A stretch of 64,000 bases of DNA from Neptuniibacter halophilus (GTDB lineage: Bacteria > Pseudomonadota > Gammaproteobacteria > Pseudomonadales > Balneatricaceae), in the NCBI RefSeq assembly GCF_030295765.1, contig NZ_AP027292.1:2790001-2854000 (forward strand). The letters run 5' to 3'. The notes beneath the pieces were generated by a model, which saw nothing but the letters and a program-made list of their open reading frames with translations, made no database searches and was not told the DNA's origin. Below, in pieces: positions 1 to 8,233 of the stretch (position 1 is its first letter; every line of letters begins with the position of its first letter). The position numbers and the translations under genes are program-made.

Positions 1-1002
1 CTCGAAGGTACCGGTCATGGAGTTAGCGATGACTTTCTCATCGGCACCGACGTAGTTTGGCTGGGAGAGGATCTTCACTGCTTCCGGACGGTTGCTGTTG
101 TTGTTGTCATCCAGCCATTTCGCCGCACGGATCATCGCTTTTACGACACGCAGGTGTGTGTTCGGATTCTCGTCAGCCCAGGATTTAGACACGCCGAATA
201 CTTTCTCCGGGTTGTCTTTCCAGATCTCGTAATCGGTTACAACCGGTACACCAATACCTTTGAATACAGCCTGCTGGTTCCATGGCTCACCTACGCAGTA
301 GCCGTAGATGGTGCCGGCTTCCATTGTCGCGGGCATCTGCGGCGGTGGGGTTACAGAGAGCAGTGCGTCGGCATCGATGGTGCCGGAGGTATCGCCTTTA
401 TGTGGCGCATAGTAGCCCGGGTGAATACCACCCGCTGCCAGCCAGTAGCGCAGCTCATAGTTGTGGGTGGATACCGGGAACACCATGCCCATATTGAACG
501 GCTTGCCTTCTGACTTGTACTTCTCTACAACCGGCTTCAGCGCATCGGCTTTGATCGGATGAACCGGTTTGCCGTCTGCCTGTTTCGGAATGTTAGGTTT
601 CATCTGATCCCAGATGTCGTTGGAAACGGTGATCGCGTTACCGTTCAGGTCCATGCTGAAAGCGGTGATGATATGCGACTGAGTACCAAAACCGATGGTG
701 GCTCCCAGTGGCTGACCGGCCAGCATGTGTGCGCCATCCAACTGACCATCGATAACCCGGTCGAGAAGAACTTTCCAGTTTGCCTGCGCTTCCAGTGTCA
801 CGTACAGGCCTTCGTCCTCGAAGAACCCTTTTTCATAGGCGATGGCCAGAGGTGCCATATCAGTCAGCTTAATAAAGCCGAACTTCAGGTCCTCTTTCTC
901 AGGCTCGCCGATCTCCGCCCAGGCTGGCAGTGTGACCAGAGAGGCCGCCAGAACTGCACCGCTGATTACTTTACTGAGTAGAGCCGTCTTCTTCTTGAGC
1001 AT
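1..1002 (-). CDS. nrtA: Nitrate ABC transporter substrate-binding protein NrtA, C-terminus cut by window edge
   Basis: The frame is open from an ATG at 1002 down to base 1 (334 codons) with no stop, so the C-terminus lies outside. The N-terminus is a Sec signal peptide: a lysine-rich start, a hydrophobic stretch and a likely cleavage after AWA near residue 30. The mature part has NrtA/CmpA family signatures such as [38 protein letters not shown] and WADENPNTH. It should capture nitrate or nitrite in the periplasm for an NrtBC-type transporter encoded further left. GGAGGA lies just upstream of the ATG. The gene follows nasT and nasS on the same strand but has its own sigma-54 type promoter and a structured leader. 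Confidence 0.9.
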   Translation of the reverse strand, partial: MLKKKTALLSKVISGAVLAASLVTLPAWAEIGEPEKEDLKFGFIKLTDMAPLAIAYEKGFFEDEGLYVTLEAQANWKVLLDRVIDGQLDGAHMLAGQPLGATIGFGTQSHIITAFSMDLNGNAITVSNDIWDQMKPNIPKQADGKPVHPIKADALKPVVEKYKSEGKPFNMGMVFPVSTHNYELRYWLAAGGIHPGYYAPHKGDTSGTIDADALLSVTPPPQMPATMEAGTIYGYCVGEPWNQQAVFKGIGVPVVTDYEIWKDNPEKVFGVSKSWADENPNTHLRVVKAMIRAAKWLDDNNNSNRPEAVKILSQPNYVGADEKVIANSMTGTFE

Positions 1003-1018
1003 GGATCGTTCCTCCAAA

Positions 1019-1076
1019 TTAAAAAACAAAAAGGCGCCTGACATAATCACTGAGTAGTGATCTGTAAGGCGCCTTT
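1019..1076 (-). terminator. Intrinsic terminator inside the nrtA leader
   Basis: Bases 1030-1039 and 1067-1076 form a perfect 10-bp inverted repeat (AAAGGCGCCT / AGGCGCCTTT). An inner repeat, ATCACT/AGTGAT around GAGT, lies at 1046-1061. On the minus strand the stem runs directly into a T-rich tract (1029-1021), and the nrtA start codon follows about 20 nt later. A terminator placed between promoter and start codon is the layout of transcription attenuation. With the hexaloop hairpins just upstream, NasT antitermination is the natural reading. Confidence 0.85.
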
Positions 1077-1089
1077 GCCGTTAATCATT

Positions 1090-1139
1090 TCGCTATTTGG
1101 GTAGCGATGAATATTTGTTGTCTCACCGCCATTGGTGAG
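1090..1139 (-). promoter_or_regulatory. Tandem hexaloop hairpins, candidate NasT (ANTAR) RNA target
   Basis: Read on the minus strand, the first hairpin has a CTCACC/GGTGAG stem (1122-1139) with the 6-nt loop AATGGC. The second has a TCGCTA/TAGCGA stem (1090-1107) with the 6-nt loop CCCAAA. They are 14 nt apart and precede the leader terminator. ANTAR proteins (NasR, NasT, EutV) bind two tandem hairpins with six-base loops, usually with A at loop position 1 and G at position 4. The first loop fits this; the second does not. NasT itself is encoded about 1.2 kb away. Confidence 0.75.
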
Positions 1140-1157
1140 TGGGTTAATGTGTATTTA

Positions 1158-1172
1158 GCATGTGCTGTGCCA
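1158..1172 (-). promoter_or_regulatory. Sigma-54 type promoter for nrtA
   Basis: On the minus strand the sequence is TGGCAC-AGCAC-ATGC, matching the -24/-12 consensus TGGCAC-N5-TTGC except for the first base of the -12 block. Transcription would start near 1147, placing both hexaloop hairpins and the terminator in the leader RNA. This fits nitrogen control through NtrC, as known for nas genes in pseudomonads and enterics. Confidence 0.75.
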
Positions 1173-1305
1173 AACATTAAAACCCATTGTTTTTCAGTTA
1201 GTTAATTTGGTTATGGTGCCTTTTAGTGTTATTTTTCTGGTTTTGCGCTGCACAATTTTGCAGCTTTCCCGGTCATTTCGCCTTGTTTGGGTGCACAGTT
1301 TTTGC

Positions 1306-2328
1306 TCAGTCGCACCACTGTGTATAAAGGTCGCTGCGGAAAACCTGCGCAGCTATTCCGGCCAGATCCTGTTCGGTTTCTTTCAACTGCGAACAGGCCT
1401 GCATCTGCAGCAGCAGGAACTCACCCTGTTTCCGGTCGGGCTGGTTAACGTCGGTTCCGGCGAAACGCTGTCCCATGACACAGGGAGGGCTGAACCCTTC
1501 CAGCGCTTCGGCTGCTTTATCCAGATAGGGCGGCAGCGCCAGCAGTTGCAACATTTCGGTCTGATTAGCCGGATCGGCACACCACTGACAGGCATTGTAG
1601 ATTGCCCTGACCAGCGCCTGATGGGTGTGCGGGTGGTTGTCAGCCCAGCTTTGGGTGACACCCAGTACTTTCTCCATATGAGGCCCCCAGATCTGGTAGC
1701 CGGTGGTCAGTAAACCGCCGGTCTGGCGGATCAGCGCCAGACTGTTCCAGGGCTCGCCCACGCAGTAACCGTCAATCAGACCGCTGGCCAGATTGTCCAG
1801 CATTTTGGTGGGCGGCACCGCGACCAGTTCAATATCTTTGCCGGTGTCGATCTGATGCTGATTCAGCCAGTAGCGTAACTGGTAATGGTGGTTGGAGTAG
1901 GGGTAGACAGTGGCGATCACCGGTTTCCGGCTCAGCCCGGCCAGCAGTTGCTTAAACTGACGTCCCAGTTCCTTATCATCCTGCCAGTTCTCAACCTGCT
2001 GGGTCAGGCTGACGTACAGCTCTTTCGAGAGGGTGATTGCTGTGCCGTTCTGACTCAGGGTCAGGGCGGTGAGCATTGGTGTAGGGTTACCATTCAGTCC
2101 CAGTGTCGCGGCCAGGGGCATGGGTGCCAGCATCTGAGCACCATCGAGCAGGCCAAAGCTGACCTTGTCGCGGATCGAAGCCCAGGAACTTTCTTTTTGC
2201 AGAATCACATTCAGACCCTGTTGCTGGAAAAAGCCTTTCTCCCTTGCCACCACCAGGGGAGCGCAGTCCAGCAGCGCGACAAAGCCAAGGCTCAGATCGC
2301 GTTTTTCCGGTAGCTGTGTTGCCGTCAT
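1306..2328 (-). CDS. nasS: Nitrate/nitrite sensor NasS
   Basis: This 340-residue protein is homologous to NrtA-type binding proteins (shared [22 protein letters not shown] and WADNHPHTH segments) but has no signal peptide. Its N-terminus is polar and enters directly at DLSLGFVALLDCAPLVVARE. That is the hallmark of NasS, a cytoplasmic protein that holds NasT in an inactive complex until nitrate or nitrite binds. It lies 16 nt downstream of nasT on the same strand, so the two are surely co-transcribed. The NrtA paralogue one gene further along allows direct comparison of exported and cytoplasmic versions. Confidence 0.88.
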   Translation of the reverse strand: MTATQLPEKRDLSLGFVALLDCAPLVVAREKGFFQQQGLNVILQKESSWASIRDKVSFGLLDGAQMLAPMPLAATLGLNGNPTPMLTALTLSQNGTAITLSKELYVSLTQQVENWQDDKELGRQFKQLLAGLSRKPVIATVYPYSNHHYQLRYWLNQHQIDTGKDIELVAVPPTKMLDNLASGLIDGYCVGEPWNSLALIRQTGGLLTTGYQIWGPHMEKVLGVTQSWADNHPHTHQALVRAIYNACQWCADPANQTEMLQLLALPPYLDKAAEALEGFSPPCVMGQRFAGTDVNQPDRKQGEFLLLQMQACSQLKETEQDLAGIAAQVFRSDLYTQWCD

Positions 2329-2344
2329 ACCTGTTCCTCTATCT

Positions 2345-2950
2345 CTACTTGCTCAGGCCGTTGCTCAGACTCAGAACGTCCACTACGCTGGCGGCCACGT
2401 CCGGAAGCTTCTGCCCCCGGTCCATGGCCAGCTTGCGCAGGGTTTTGTAGGCCTGGTCTTCATCACAACCCTGATGTTTCATCAGCATTCCCTTGGCTTT
2501 TTCTATGATCTTGCGATCCGCGAGCTGAGTCCGTGTTTTTTCCAGCTCTTCGCGCAGTGCGGAGTGCGCGTCAAAATGGGCGATCGCTGTATCCATAATT
2601 GCCCGCACCCTGTCGGGTTGCAGGCCGTCGGCTATATAAGCACTGACACCGGCATTAATCGCATCGGCCATTGTCCGGCGGTCATTCTGTTGTTCGGCAA
2701 AGAACACGATCGGTCGTGGATTGTTCTGGCTCATGGTGGCCATACTTTCCATGGTGTCGCGATCCGGGGAGTCCATATCAATAATCACGATATCCGGGTG
2801 GAAATCACCGACGTATTGATTCAGGTCCGTAGTGTCGGGCAACTGGCAGACAACGTGATGACCCAGTTGGTGCAGCGCTTGTTTCAGCGCGTTAACCCGT
2901 TCCGGTTCATCATCGACCAGCAGCACATTGAGGCGTTTTAAATTACTCAT
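2345..2950 (-). CDS. nasT: Nitrate-responsive antiterminator NasT (REC-ANTAR)
   Basis: The protein has 201 residues. Residues about 8-125 form a receiver domain (LNVLLVDDEPERV, then DIVIIDMDSPDRD with the expected Asp). Residues about 135-190 form an ANTAR RNA-binding domain (ADRKIIEKAKGMLMKHQGC, DEDQAYKTLRKLAMDRGQK). NasT relieves termination in the leaders of nitrate-assimilation genes; NasS restrains it when nitrate is absent. The likely target is the hairpin array upstream of nrtA. The gene is divergent from nasA, with about 250 bp between the start codons. Confidence 0.92.
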   Translation of the reverse strand: MSNLKRLNVLLVDDEPERVNALKQALHQLGHHVVCQLPDTTDLNQYVGDFHPDIVIIDMDSPDRDTMESMATMSQNNPRPIVFFAEQQNDRRTMADAINAGVSAYIADGLQPDRVRAIMDTAIAHFDAHSALREELEKTRTQLADRKIIEKAKGMLMKHQGCDEDQAYKTLRKLAMDRGQKLPDVAASVVDVLSLSNGLSK

Positions 2951-3016
2951 GATCCAGTTCCAGCATTGGATATGCCCGATTATTCAGCAATAACTGTTCC
3001 AAAATTGAGCAGAAGC

Positions 3017-3031
3017 TGGCACGGGGGTTGC
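3017..3031 (+). promoter_or_regulatory. Sigma-54 type promoter for nasA
   Basis: TGGCAC-GGGGG-TTGC is an exact match to the -24/-12 consensus, about 170 bp before the nasA start codon. Expected transcription start is near 3043, leaving a leader of roughly 155 nt. I could not find a convincing NtrC dyad upstream; it may lie within nasT. Confidence 0.85.
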
Positions 3032-3093
3032 TTTTACCTTGTATAAGAAGCGGATCGGCTATGAGAGCAGGTCTGCAAATCGAATACACGCAA

Positions 3094-3167
3094 CGGGGCG
3101 TACTTATCTGGCGTAAGCTTAGGTAGGCGCCCTGTTTTGTTATGGGCGGCAGCAGATAAGTACCCCG
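3094..3167 (+). promoter_or_regulatory. Large stem-loop in the nasA leader
   Basis: CGGGG(CG)TACTTATCTG at 3094-3110 is complementary to CAGATAAGTACCCCG at 3153-3167. The stem is 15 bp with a two-base bulge and encloses 42 nt, which themselves contain GCCC/GGGC complementarity around a U-rich stretch. It lies between the sigma-54 promoter and the nasA ribosome site. I see no paired hexaloops like those in the nrtA leader, so its role (NasT target, mRNA stability or attenuation) is open. Confidence 0.55.
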
Positions 3168-3198
3168 GCAAAGCGAGTTAGATTGTGTGGAGGTCAGA

Positions 3199-5832
3199 AT
3201 GCACAAATTGACGACCTGTCCCTACTGCGGTGTGGGATGCGGTGTTGACGCGGAACTACTGGATCAGACGGTGAGCCAGGTAAAAGGGGATCGGGAACAT
3301 CCATCCAATTTTGGCCGTTTATGCGTAAAGGGTTCCTCATTGCATGAGGTACTCGGCAGTGAGGGGCGCTTGCTTAAACCCCTGTTGGACGGTCAGCCTG
3401 CTGAGTGGAATGATGCGCTAAATCAGGTCGCCGAGCGACTTTTGTGCACCATTAAAGAGCACGGCCCTGACTCGGTGGCGTTCTATCTGTCGGGTCAGTT
3501 ACTGACAGAGGATTATTATGTAGCGAATAAGCTGATGAAGGGCTACATCGGCAGCGCCAATGTGGATACCAACTCCCGGCTCTGTATGTCATCGGCTGTT
3601 GCGGGCTATAAGCGGGCGTTCGGCAGTGACACCGTGCCCTGCTGTTATGAGGATCTGGAGCAGACCGATCTGCTGGTGCTGGTGGGGAGTAATACCGCCT
3701 GGAACCATCCGGTTCTGTTTCAGCGGATGCAGGCCGCGAAGAAAGCCAATCCGGAGCTGCGTGTGGTGGTGATTGATCCCCGGCGTACCGCGACCTGTGA
3801 TCTGGCGGATCTGCATCTGGCCCTGAAGCCGGGCACCGACAGTGAACTGTTTTCCGGGTTGCTCTGTTTTCTGGCGGAATCCGGAGATCTGGATACGGAT
3901 TATATCGCGGCCCACACCGAGGGGTTCGATCAGGCGCTTGCCGCGGCTCAGTCACAGTTTTCCGGCCTCAGTGAGTTAGCAGAATACTGTGATCTGGATG
4001 AAGCACAACTGCGGGCTTTCTATGAGCTGTTTGCTGCTACATCCCGAGTGGTTACCTTTTATTCTCAGGGTGTGAATCAGTCTTCCAGCGGCACTGACAA
4101 CTCCAATGCGATTATCAACTGTCATCTGGCCACCGGGCGCCTTGGTGTTGCCGGTGCGGGGCCTTTCTCGATTACCGGGCAGCCTAATGCGATGGGTGGT
4201 CGCGAGGTTGGGGGGCTCTCTAACCAACTGGCGGCGCATATGGACTTTTCATCGGAGGCTTCCATCGATCGGGTGCAGCGTTTCTGGCAGGCACCCAATA
4301 TTGCGCGCAAAGAGGGACTCAAAGCGGTTGATCTGTTTGCGGCGGTGGACAGTGGCCGGATTAAAGCGGTCTGGATTATGGGAACCAATCCGGTGGTCAG
4401 CCTGCCGGACAGCGAGAGGGTAAGGCGTGCGCTTGAGCAGTGCCCGCTGGTGATCGTCTCCGAATGTATGGCCAGTACAGATACCCTGAAATGCGCGGAT
4501 ATTGCATTGCCGGCCACCGGCTGGAGTGAGAAAAACGGTACCGTTACAAACGCGGAACGACGTATTTCCAGACAGCGCGGGTTATTGCCACCCAGCGGTG
4601 AGGCGAAGCACGACTGGTGGATTGTTTGCGAGGTGGCTAAGCGGATGGGCTTTGCTGAGGGCTTCAGCTTCAGTCATCAGGCTGAGATTTTCGCGGAGCA
4701 TGCTGCCTTGTCCGGGTTTGAAAATCAGGGCAGCCGCGATTTTGATATCAGCCTGTTTGCGGATATCGATATCGCTACCTACGATGCGTTGAAGCCTGTG
4801 CAGTGGCCGGTTACGGCGACATCACCTTACGGCACAGCGCGTCTGTTTGCCGATGGCCAGTTTTATACCGAGTCAGGCAAGGCCCGGTTTATTCCTCTGC
4901 AGAGCAGCGCGCCTAAGCAGCAGCCGGTGCCTGAACTACCTTATATTCTGAATACCGGGCGAATTCGCGATCAGTGGCATACCATGGCCGTCACCGGTCG
5001 GGCACCCCGGTTGTTTCAGCACCGGGATGAACCTTTCGTCGAGATGGCGTTAGTGGATGCAGTTTCAAATAGCATCGAGGAGGGGGATCTGGTGCGGCTT
5101 GGTCATCCTCAGGGGGAGTTTATCGGCCGTGCCCGGATAAGTGATGGGCAGCGCCGGGGCGAGTTGTTTGTTCCTATGCACTGGAATGGTGAGTTCAGCT
5201 CCCGGGCGAGAATGGGGGCTCTGCTGGAGCCGGTGACCGATCCGATCTCCGGACAACCGGAATCTAAGCATGGTCGGGTCAGCATGCAGCCTTACCGACC
5301 GTTATGGCAGGGTTGGCTGATCTGTCGCAAAGAACTGAAACCGCAGTTGCCGGTAGAATACTGGTCGCGGGTACCTAAGGGCGAGGTGGACTTTTATTAT
5401 CTGGCCGATGGTAATGCGCTGGAAGATCCGCTGGCCTGGTGTCGCGATGAGCTGGGTGAAGCTGATCTCTGGCTGGAGGATAAAGGCGAGCATAGTTTCA
5501 GAGCTGCCGGCCTGGATGGGGAGCAGCTATCATGGTGCTTCTTCCAGATGCCCTATGCGCGCATTCCCTCCACCCAGTGGCTGGAGGAGATGTTTCGCGA
5601 GGCGGAGTTAAGTCAGGATCAGCGGCGTTTTCTGCTCAGCGTTACGGGCTGTGAACTGGAAGACCCGGGCGCCATCATCTGTAGCTGTTATCAGGTGGGC
5701 AGCCATGCGATAGAGGATGCCATCAGTCAGGGCTGTGGCAGTGTGGAGGCGTTGGGTGAGCGATTACGTTGCGGTACCAACTGCGGTTCCTGTATACCTG
5801 AGCTGAACGAGATGTTGTGTAAGACATTGTAA
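3199..5832 (+). CDS. nasA: Assimilatory nitrate reductase catalytic subunit
   Basis: The 877-residue protein reduces nitrate to nitrite in the cytoplasm. An N-terminal 4Fe-4S motif (CPYCGVGCG) is followed by a Mo-bisMGD oxidoreductase body (FGRLCVKGSSLHEVLG, STDTLKCADIALPATGWSEKNGT, GQPNAMGGREVGG) and a molydopterin dinucleotide-binding domain at residues about 610-700. The C-terminus ends in a BFD-like 2Fe-2S domain (CSCYQVG and CGTNCGSC), as in Klebsiella NasA. An in-frame GTG at 3187 lies within GTGGAGG, so the ATG at 3199 is the better start, 5 nt after GGAGG. No nitrite reductase is in the window; it probably lies left of nrtA. Confidence 0.93.
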   Translation: MHKLTTCPYCGVGCGVDAELLDQTVSQVKGDREHPSNFGRLCVKGSSLHEVLGSEGRLLKPLLDGQPAEWNDALNQVAERLLCTIKEHGPDSVAFYLSGQLLTEDYYVANKLMKGYIGSANVDTNSRLCMSSAVAGYKRAFGSDTVPCCYEDLEQTDLLVLVGSNTAWNHPVLFQRMQAAKKANPELRVVVIDPRRTATCDLADLHLALKPGTDSELFSGLLCFLAESGDLDTDYIAAHTEGFDQALAAAQSQFSGLSELAEYCDLDEAQLRAFYELFAATSRVVTFYSQGVNQSSSGTDNSNAIINCHLATGRLGVAGAGPFSITGQPNAMGGREVGGLSNQLAAHMDFSSEASIDRVQRFWQAPNIARKEGLKAVDLFAAVDSGRIKAVWIMGTNPVVSLPDSERVRRALEQCPLVIVSECMASTDTLKCADIALPATGWSEKNGTVTNAERRISRQRGLLPPSGEAKHDWWIVCEVAKRMGFAEGFSFSHQAEIFAEHAALSGFENQGSRDFDISLFADIDIATYDALKPVQWPVTATSPYGTARLFADGQFYTESGKARFIPLQSSAPKQQPVPELPYILNTGRIRDQWHTMAVTGRAPRLFQHRDEPFVEMALVDAVSNSIEEGDLVRLGHPQGEFIGRARISDGQRRGELFVPMHWNGEFSSRARMGALLEPVTDPISGQPESKHGRVSMQPYRPLWQGWLICRKELKPQLPVEYWSRVPKGEVDFYYLADGNALEDPLAWCRDELGEADLWLEDKGEHSFRAAGLDGEQLSWCFFQMPYARIPSTQWLEEMFREAELSQDQRRFLLSVTGCELEDPGAIICSCYQVGSHAIEDAISQGCGSVEALGERLRCGTNCGSCIPELNEMLCKTL

Positions 5833-5917
5833 AAGAGATAACGACAACCAGAAAAAGGCCGTAACTCAGCGACTGTTTATTGTGTTGAGTTGAGCCTTTC
5901 CAGAGTAGAGAAGACTC

Positions 5918-5944
5918 AAGGCATCCAAGGATGCCTTTTTTTTT
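5918..5944 (+). terminator. Terminator after nasA
   Basis: The stem GGCATC/GATGCC around loop CAAG (5920-5935) is followed by nine T residues. It closes the nasA transcript about 90 nt after its stop codon. Confidence 0.9.
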
Positions 5945-6031
5945 CGCCGGGGTGCAGTTACCGCAGAATGGTTTCCAATCGGCTGTTTTCCCCCTAATAT
6001 TATCGGTACCTATCTTTTTCCGGGAGTCGGT

Positions 6032-6463
6032 GTGAGGAAAACAGTTATCCGCACGCTTTATCTGATCGCAGGCAGCCTCTGTGTCATTTTGGGGCTGATC
6101 GGTGTGCTCCTGCCCCTGTTACCCACTACCCCTTTTATGCTGCTGGCCGCGTTCTGCTTTTCCCGCAGTTCGGAGCGGTTGCATCAGGCACTTCTGAATA
6201 ACCGTATTGTTGGCAAAATCATTCGTGACTGGGAGGAGAACGGGGTGATTCCCCTGAAAGCGAAGATCCTGGCCAGCAGTATGATGCTGTTGATGGTCAG
6301 TTATCCGCTGATTTTCAGAACCTTCCATATCGGCCTGAAGGCGATGGTGGTGGTAACGATAATTATTGCTCTGGGCTATATCTGGTCACGGCCTTCTGTG
6401 CCACAGCCGAAATCCCCGGCGGGTTCTGTGGCGGGATTTGCGCTACCGAATAAGCGTGTCTGA
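6032..6463 (+). CDS. DUF454 (YbaN-like) inner membrane protein
   Basis: This 143-residue membrane protein starts at a GTG preceded by GGGAG. It has three or four hydrophobic segments, the first with the family signature LGLIGVLLPLLPTTPFMLLAAFCFSRSS. The pattern of a short loop with charged helix (LHQALLNNRIVGKIIRDWEENG) and two further membrane spans is that of the YbaN/DUF454 family. The function of this family is not established. It stands alone between the nasA terminator and an AT-rich gap. Confidence 0.85.
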   Translation: MRKTVIRTLYLIAGSLCVILGLIGVLLPLLPTTPFMLLAAFCFSRSSERLHQALLNNRIVGKIIRDWEENGVIPLKAKILASSMMLLMVSYPLIFRTFHIGLKAMVVVTIIIALGYIWSRPSVPQPKSPAGSVAGFALPNKRV

Positions 6464-6828
6464 ACGCTGATCCGGGTCGGTTTAGCAGATTGCTTTGCCG
6501 GTTTTATAACGGATTTTTTCCTCTGCCGGGCAGCTTTTTTTCCCCTGTTTTAACCTCTCCAACCTGAAAGTTTCTCATTCAATTTTAGCTAAAATTTTAA
6601 TAAAAACTCTTTCGATTTCTCTGAAGCCCAATATTCATGGGCTATGCGGGTTTTTTCAAACACCTGTATTCCGGCAGAAAAATATAGATAAAATTTTAAT
6701 AAAAAGCGGCTTTTTTTATTGAATTTCGGCTCTAGCATAAACTTACAAGTAAGGGCTTTAAGCCACTTTAAAGCACTTGAAACTGGTTCTGCAGTAATGA
6801 TTAACCCAAGAATACGCAGGTAAAGGTC
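6464..6828. other. 365-bp intergenic region upstream of the HDOD gene
   Basis: No coding frame is convincing here. The stretch is AT-rich and contains an exact 17-bp direct repeat, TAAAATTTTAATAAAAA, at 6590-6606 and 6689-6705, 99 bp apart. The first copy overlaps the palindrome TTTTAGCTAAAA. These are candidate binding sites for a regulator or a nucleoid protein controlling the gene at 6829. Confidence 0.5.
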
Positions 6829-8076
6829 ATGGGTACCGAAGCAAAAAATTCGTCATATCAATATAAAGTAGCGATGCTGGATCGGGAGGGCACTTATGCC
6901 CGCTGGAGCCAGGAGATCGCGAAGGCGGGTCTTTACTGGAAGTTTGTCCGCTTCGATACAACTGACAGCCTGATCGATAATCTGGAGCATCAGGTTTTTG
7001 ATGTGGTCATTATTCCCTGCTCTATGCAGGCGCTGATCGATATCGAAAACATGGCGCGGGTTACTCAGCTTCAGCCGCAGTCAATTCGGGTGTTCTTTGG
7101 TTCTGAATTCTGGAATCCGGGTTATAAAGCGAAAGCGGCTGAAGTGGCACACCGGATCTACCCGACCACTACCACATTGCAAGAGATCGGTGAGCAACTG
7201 GATTATCAGGTTAAGCTGGTACGCCTGCTGAATCGTTCCTCGCTGCAGACTTATGTTTCCAATGTCGGTTGTCTGCCGTCACCGCCGCAGATGTATAAAC
7301 AGCTTACTGATGCAATCAACTCCGATGTGGCAGATCTGCGGACTATTGGTGAGATTGTGGCGCAGGACCCGGCAGTCACTGCGCGGATCATGAAACAGGT
7401 GAACTCGGCGTTCTTTGGTTTCAGTCGTGAGATCTCTGATCTGACTGAGGCGATCTCTATGCTCGGCGTGCGTAACCTGCGCAGCATGGCGCTCAGCAGC
7501 CAGTTGCAGCAGCAGTTCCGTCCTGACAATGACTGGAAACAGTTCTCGTTTGATAAGCTGGCAGAACGGTCACTGCTGGTAGGGCGGCTGGCTCAGGCGA
7601 TCAGTCGTCGGGCAGGTGCCAGTAAAGCGATACAGGATCAGGCGTTTCTTGCCGGTCTGCTGCACGATCTGGGTGTGTTGATCATGGCTTCACATGATCC
7701 GGATCAGTATAAAAAGATTCTCAACTACTCGGCGAAAAAGCAGAAGCCAATCTATCTGGTGGAAAAAGCGGCGTTTGGCTTCTTCCATGGCGAAGTGGCC
7801 GGAGCCCTGCTGGCATTGTGGAATCTGCCGCCGCAGGTGGTAGAAGCGGTAATGCTGCACCATGTGCCGCATCTCAGCGAGAACAAAGAGTTTACAGCGC
7901 TGACCGCAGTGCATGTGGCTGATGCGATGCTGCCGTCAATCGATACCGTAGGAAATTGCGATCTGGCCAGTGGCCTGTCGCTGCGATACCTGGATCAGGT
8001 GGGCGTTATGGAAGAGGTCCCACAATGGCGTATTGCCGCCAACGAATACCGTCTGCGTATGGTTTCGAATTCATAA
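6829..8076 (+). CDS. HDOD domain protein with N-terminal receiver-like region
   Basis: The protein has 415 residues. The first 140 or so resemble a degenerate receiver fold (YKVAMLDREG, FDVVIIPCSMQALID) without the usual acidic pocket. Residues about 145-370 form an HDOD domain, with PSPPQMYKQLTDAINSD, IVAQDPAVTARIMKQVNSAF and an HD pair at GLLHDLGVLIMASHD. HDOD proteins commonly serve in signalling networks linked to c-di-GMP, chemotaxis or stress, but I cannot assign a pathway. The long AT-rich region with a direct repeat upstream suggests dedicated control. Confidence 0.82.
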   Translation: MGTEAKNSSYQYKVAMLDREGTYARWSQEIAKAGLYWKFVRFDTTDSLIDNLEHQVFDVVIIPCSMQALIDIENMARVTQLQPQSIRVFFGSEFWNPGYKAKAAEVAHRIYPTTTTLQEIGEQLDYQVKLVRLLNRSSLQTYVSNVGCLPSPPQMYKQLTDAINSDVADLRTIGEIVAQDPAVTARIMKQVNSAFFGFSREISDLTEAISMLGVRNLRSMALSSQLQQQFRPDNDWKQFSFDKLAERSLLVGRLAQAISRRAGASKAIQDQAFLAGLLHDLGVLIMASHDPDQYKKILNYSAKKQKPIYLVEKAAFGFFHGEVAGALLALWNLPPQVVEAVMLHHVPHLSENKEFTALTAVHVADAMLPSIDTVGNCDLASGLSLRYLDQVGVMEEVPQWRIAANEYRLRMVSNS

Positions 8077-8108
8077 ACGAGAGGATCTCATAATTCGCTG
8101 GAAAGTTC

Positions 8109-8170
8109 GCCGGGCCCTGTGGGGAGCATACGTTGGGGTCTGTAACTGATAGGGCCCGGCACTCTTTTCA
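8109..8170 (+). terminator. Probable terminator after the HDOD gene
   Basis: A perfect 10-bp inverted repeat, GCCGGGCCCT at 8109-8118 and AGGGCCCGGC at 8151-8160, encloses 32 nt and is followed by ACTCTTTTC. The long loop and weak T tract make it less certain than a canonical terminator. It also lies in the rlmF leader. Confidence 0.55.
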
Positions 8171-8233
8171 TTCATTTCTTCTGTGCTTTGCTGCCTGTTA
8201 CAATGGGCGTTTTCCTATTTTGCAGGCACCCCC

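Noticed and set aside
1247..1264. GCTGCA-N6-TGCAGC dyad as an NtrC site for nrtA
   Set aside because: Position about 80 bp upstream of the sigma-54 promoter is suitable, but the match to TGCACC-N5-GGTGCA is too weak to call.
2943..3206. 87-codon minus-strand frame in the nasT-nasA gap
   Set aside because: Covers the sigma-54 promoter and leader hairpin; no ribosome site or family similarity.
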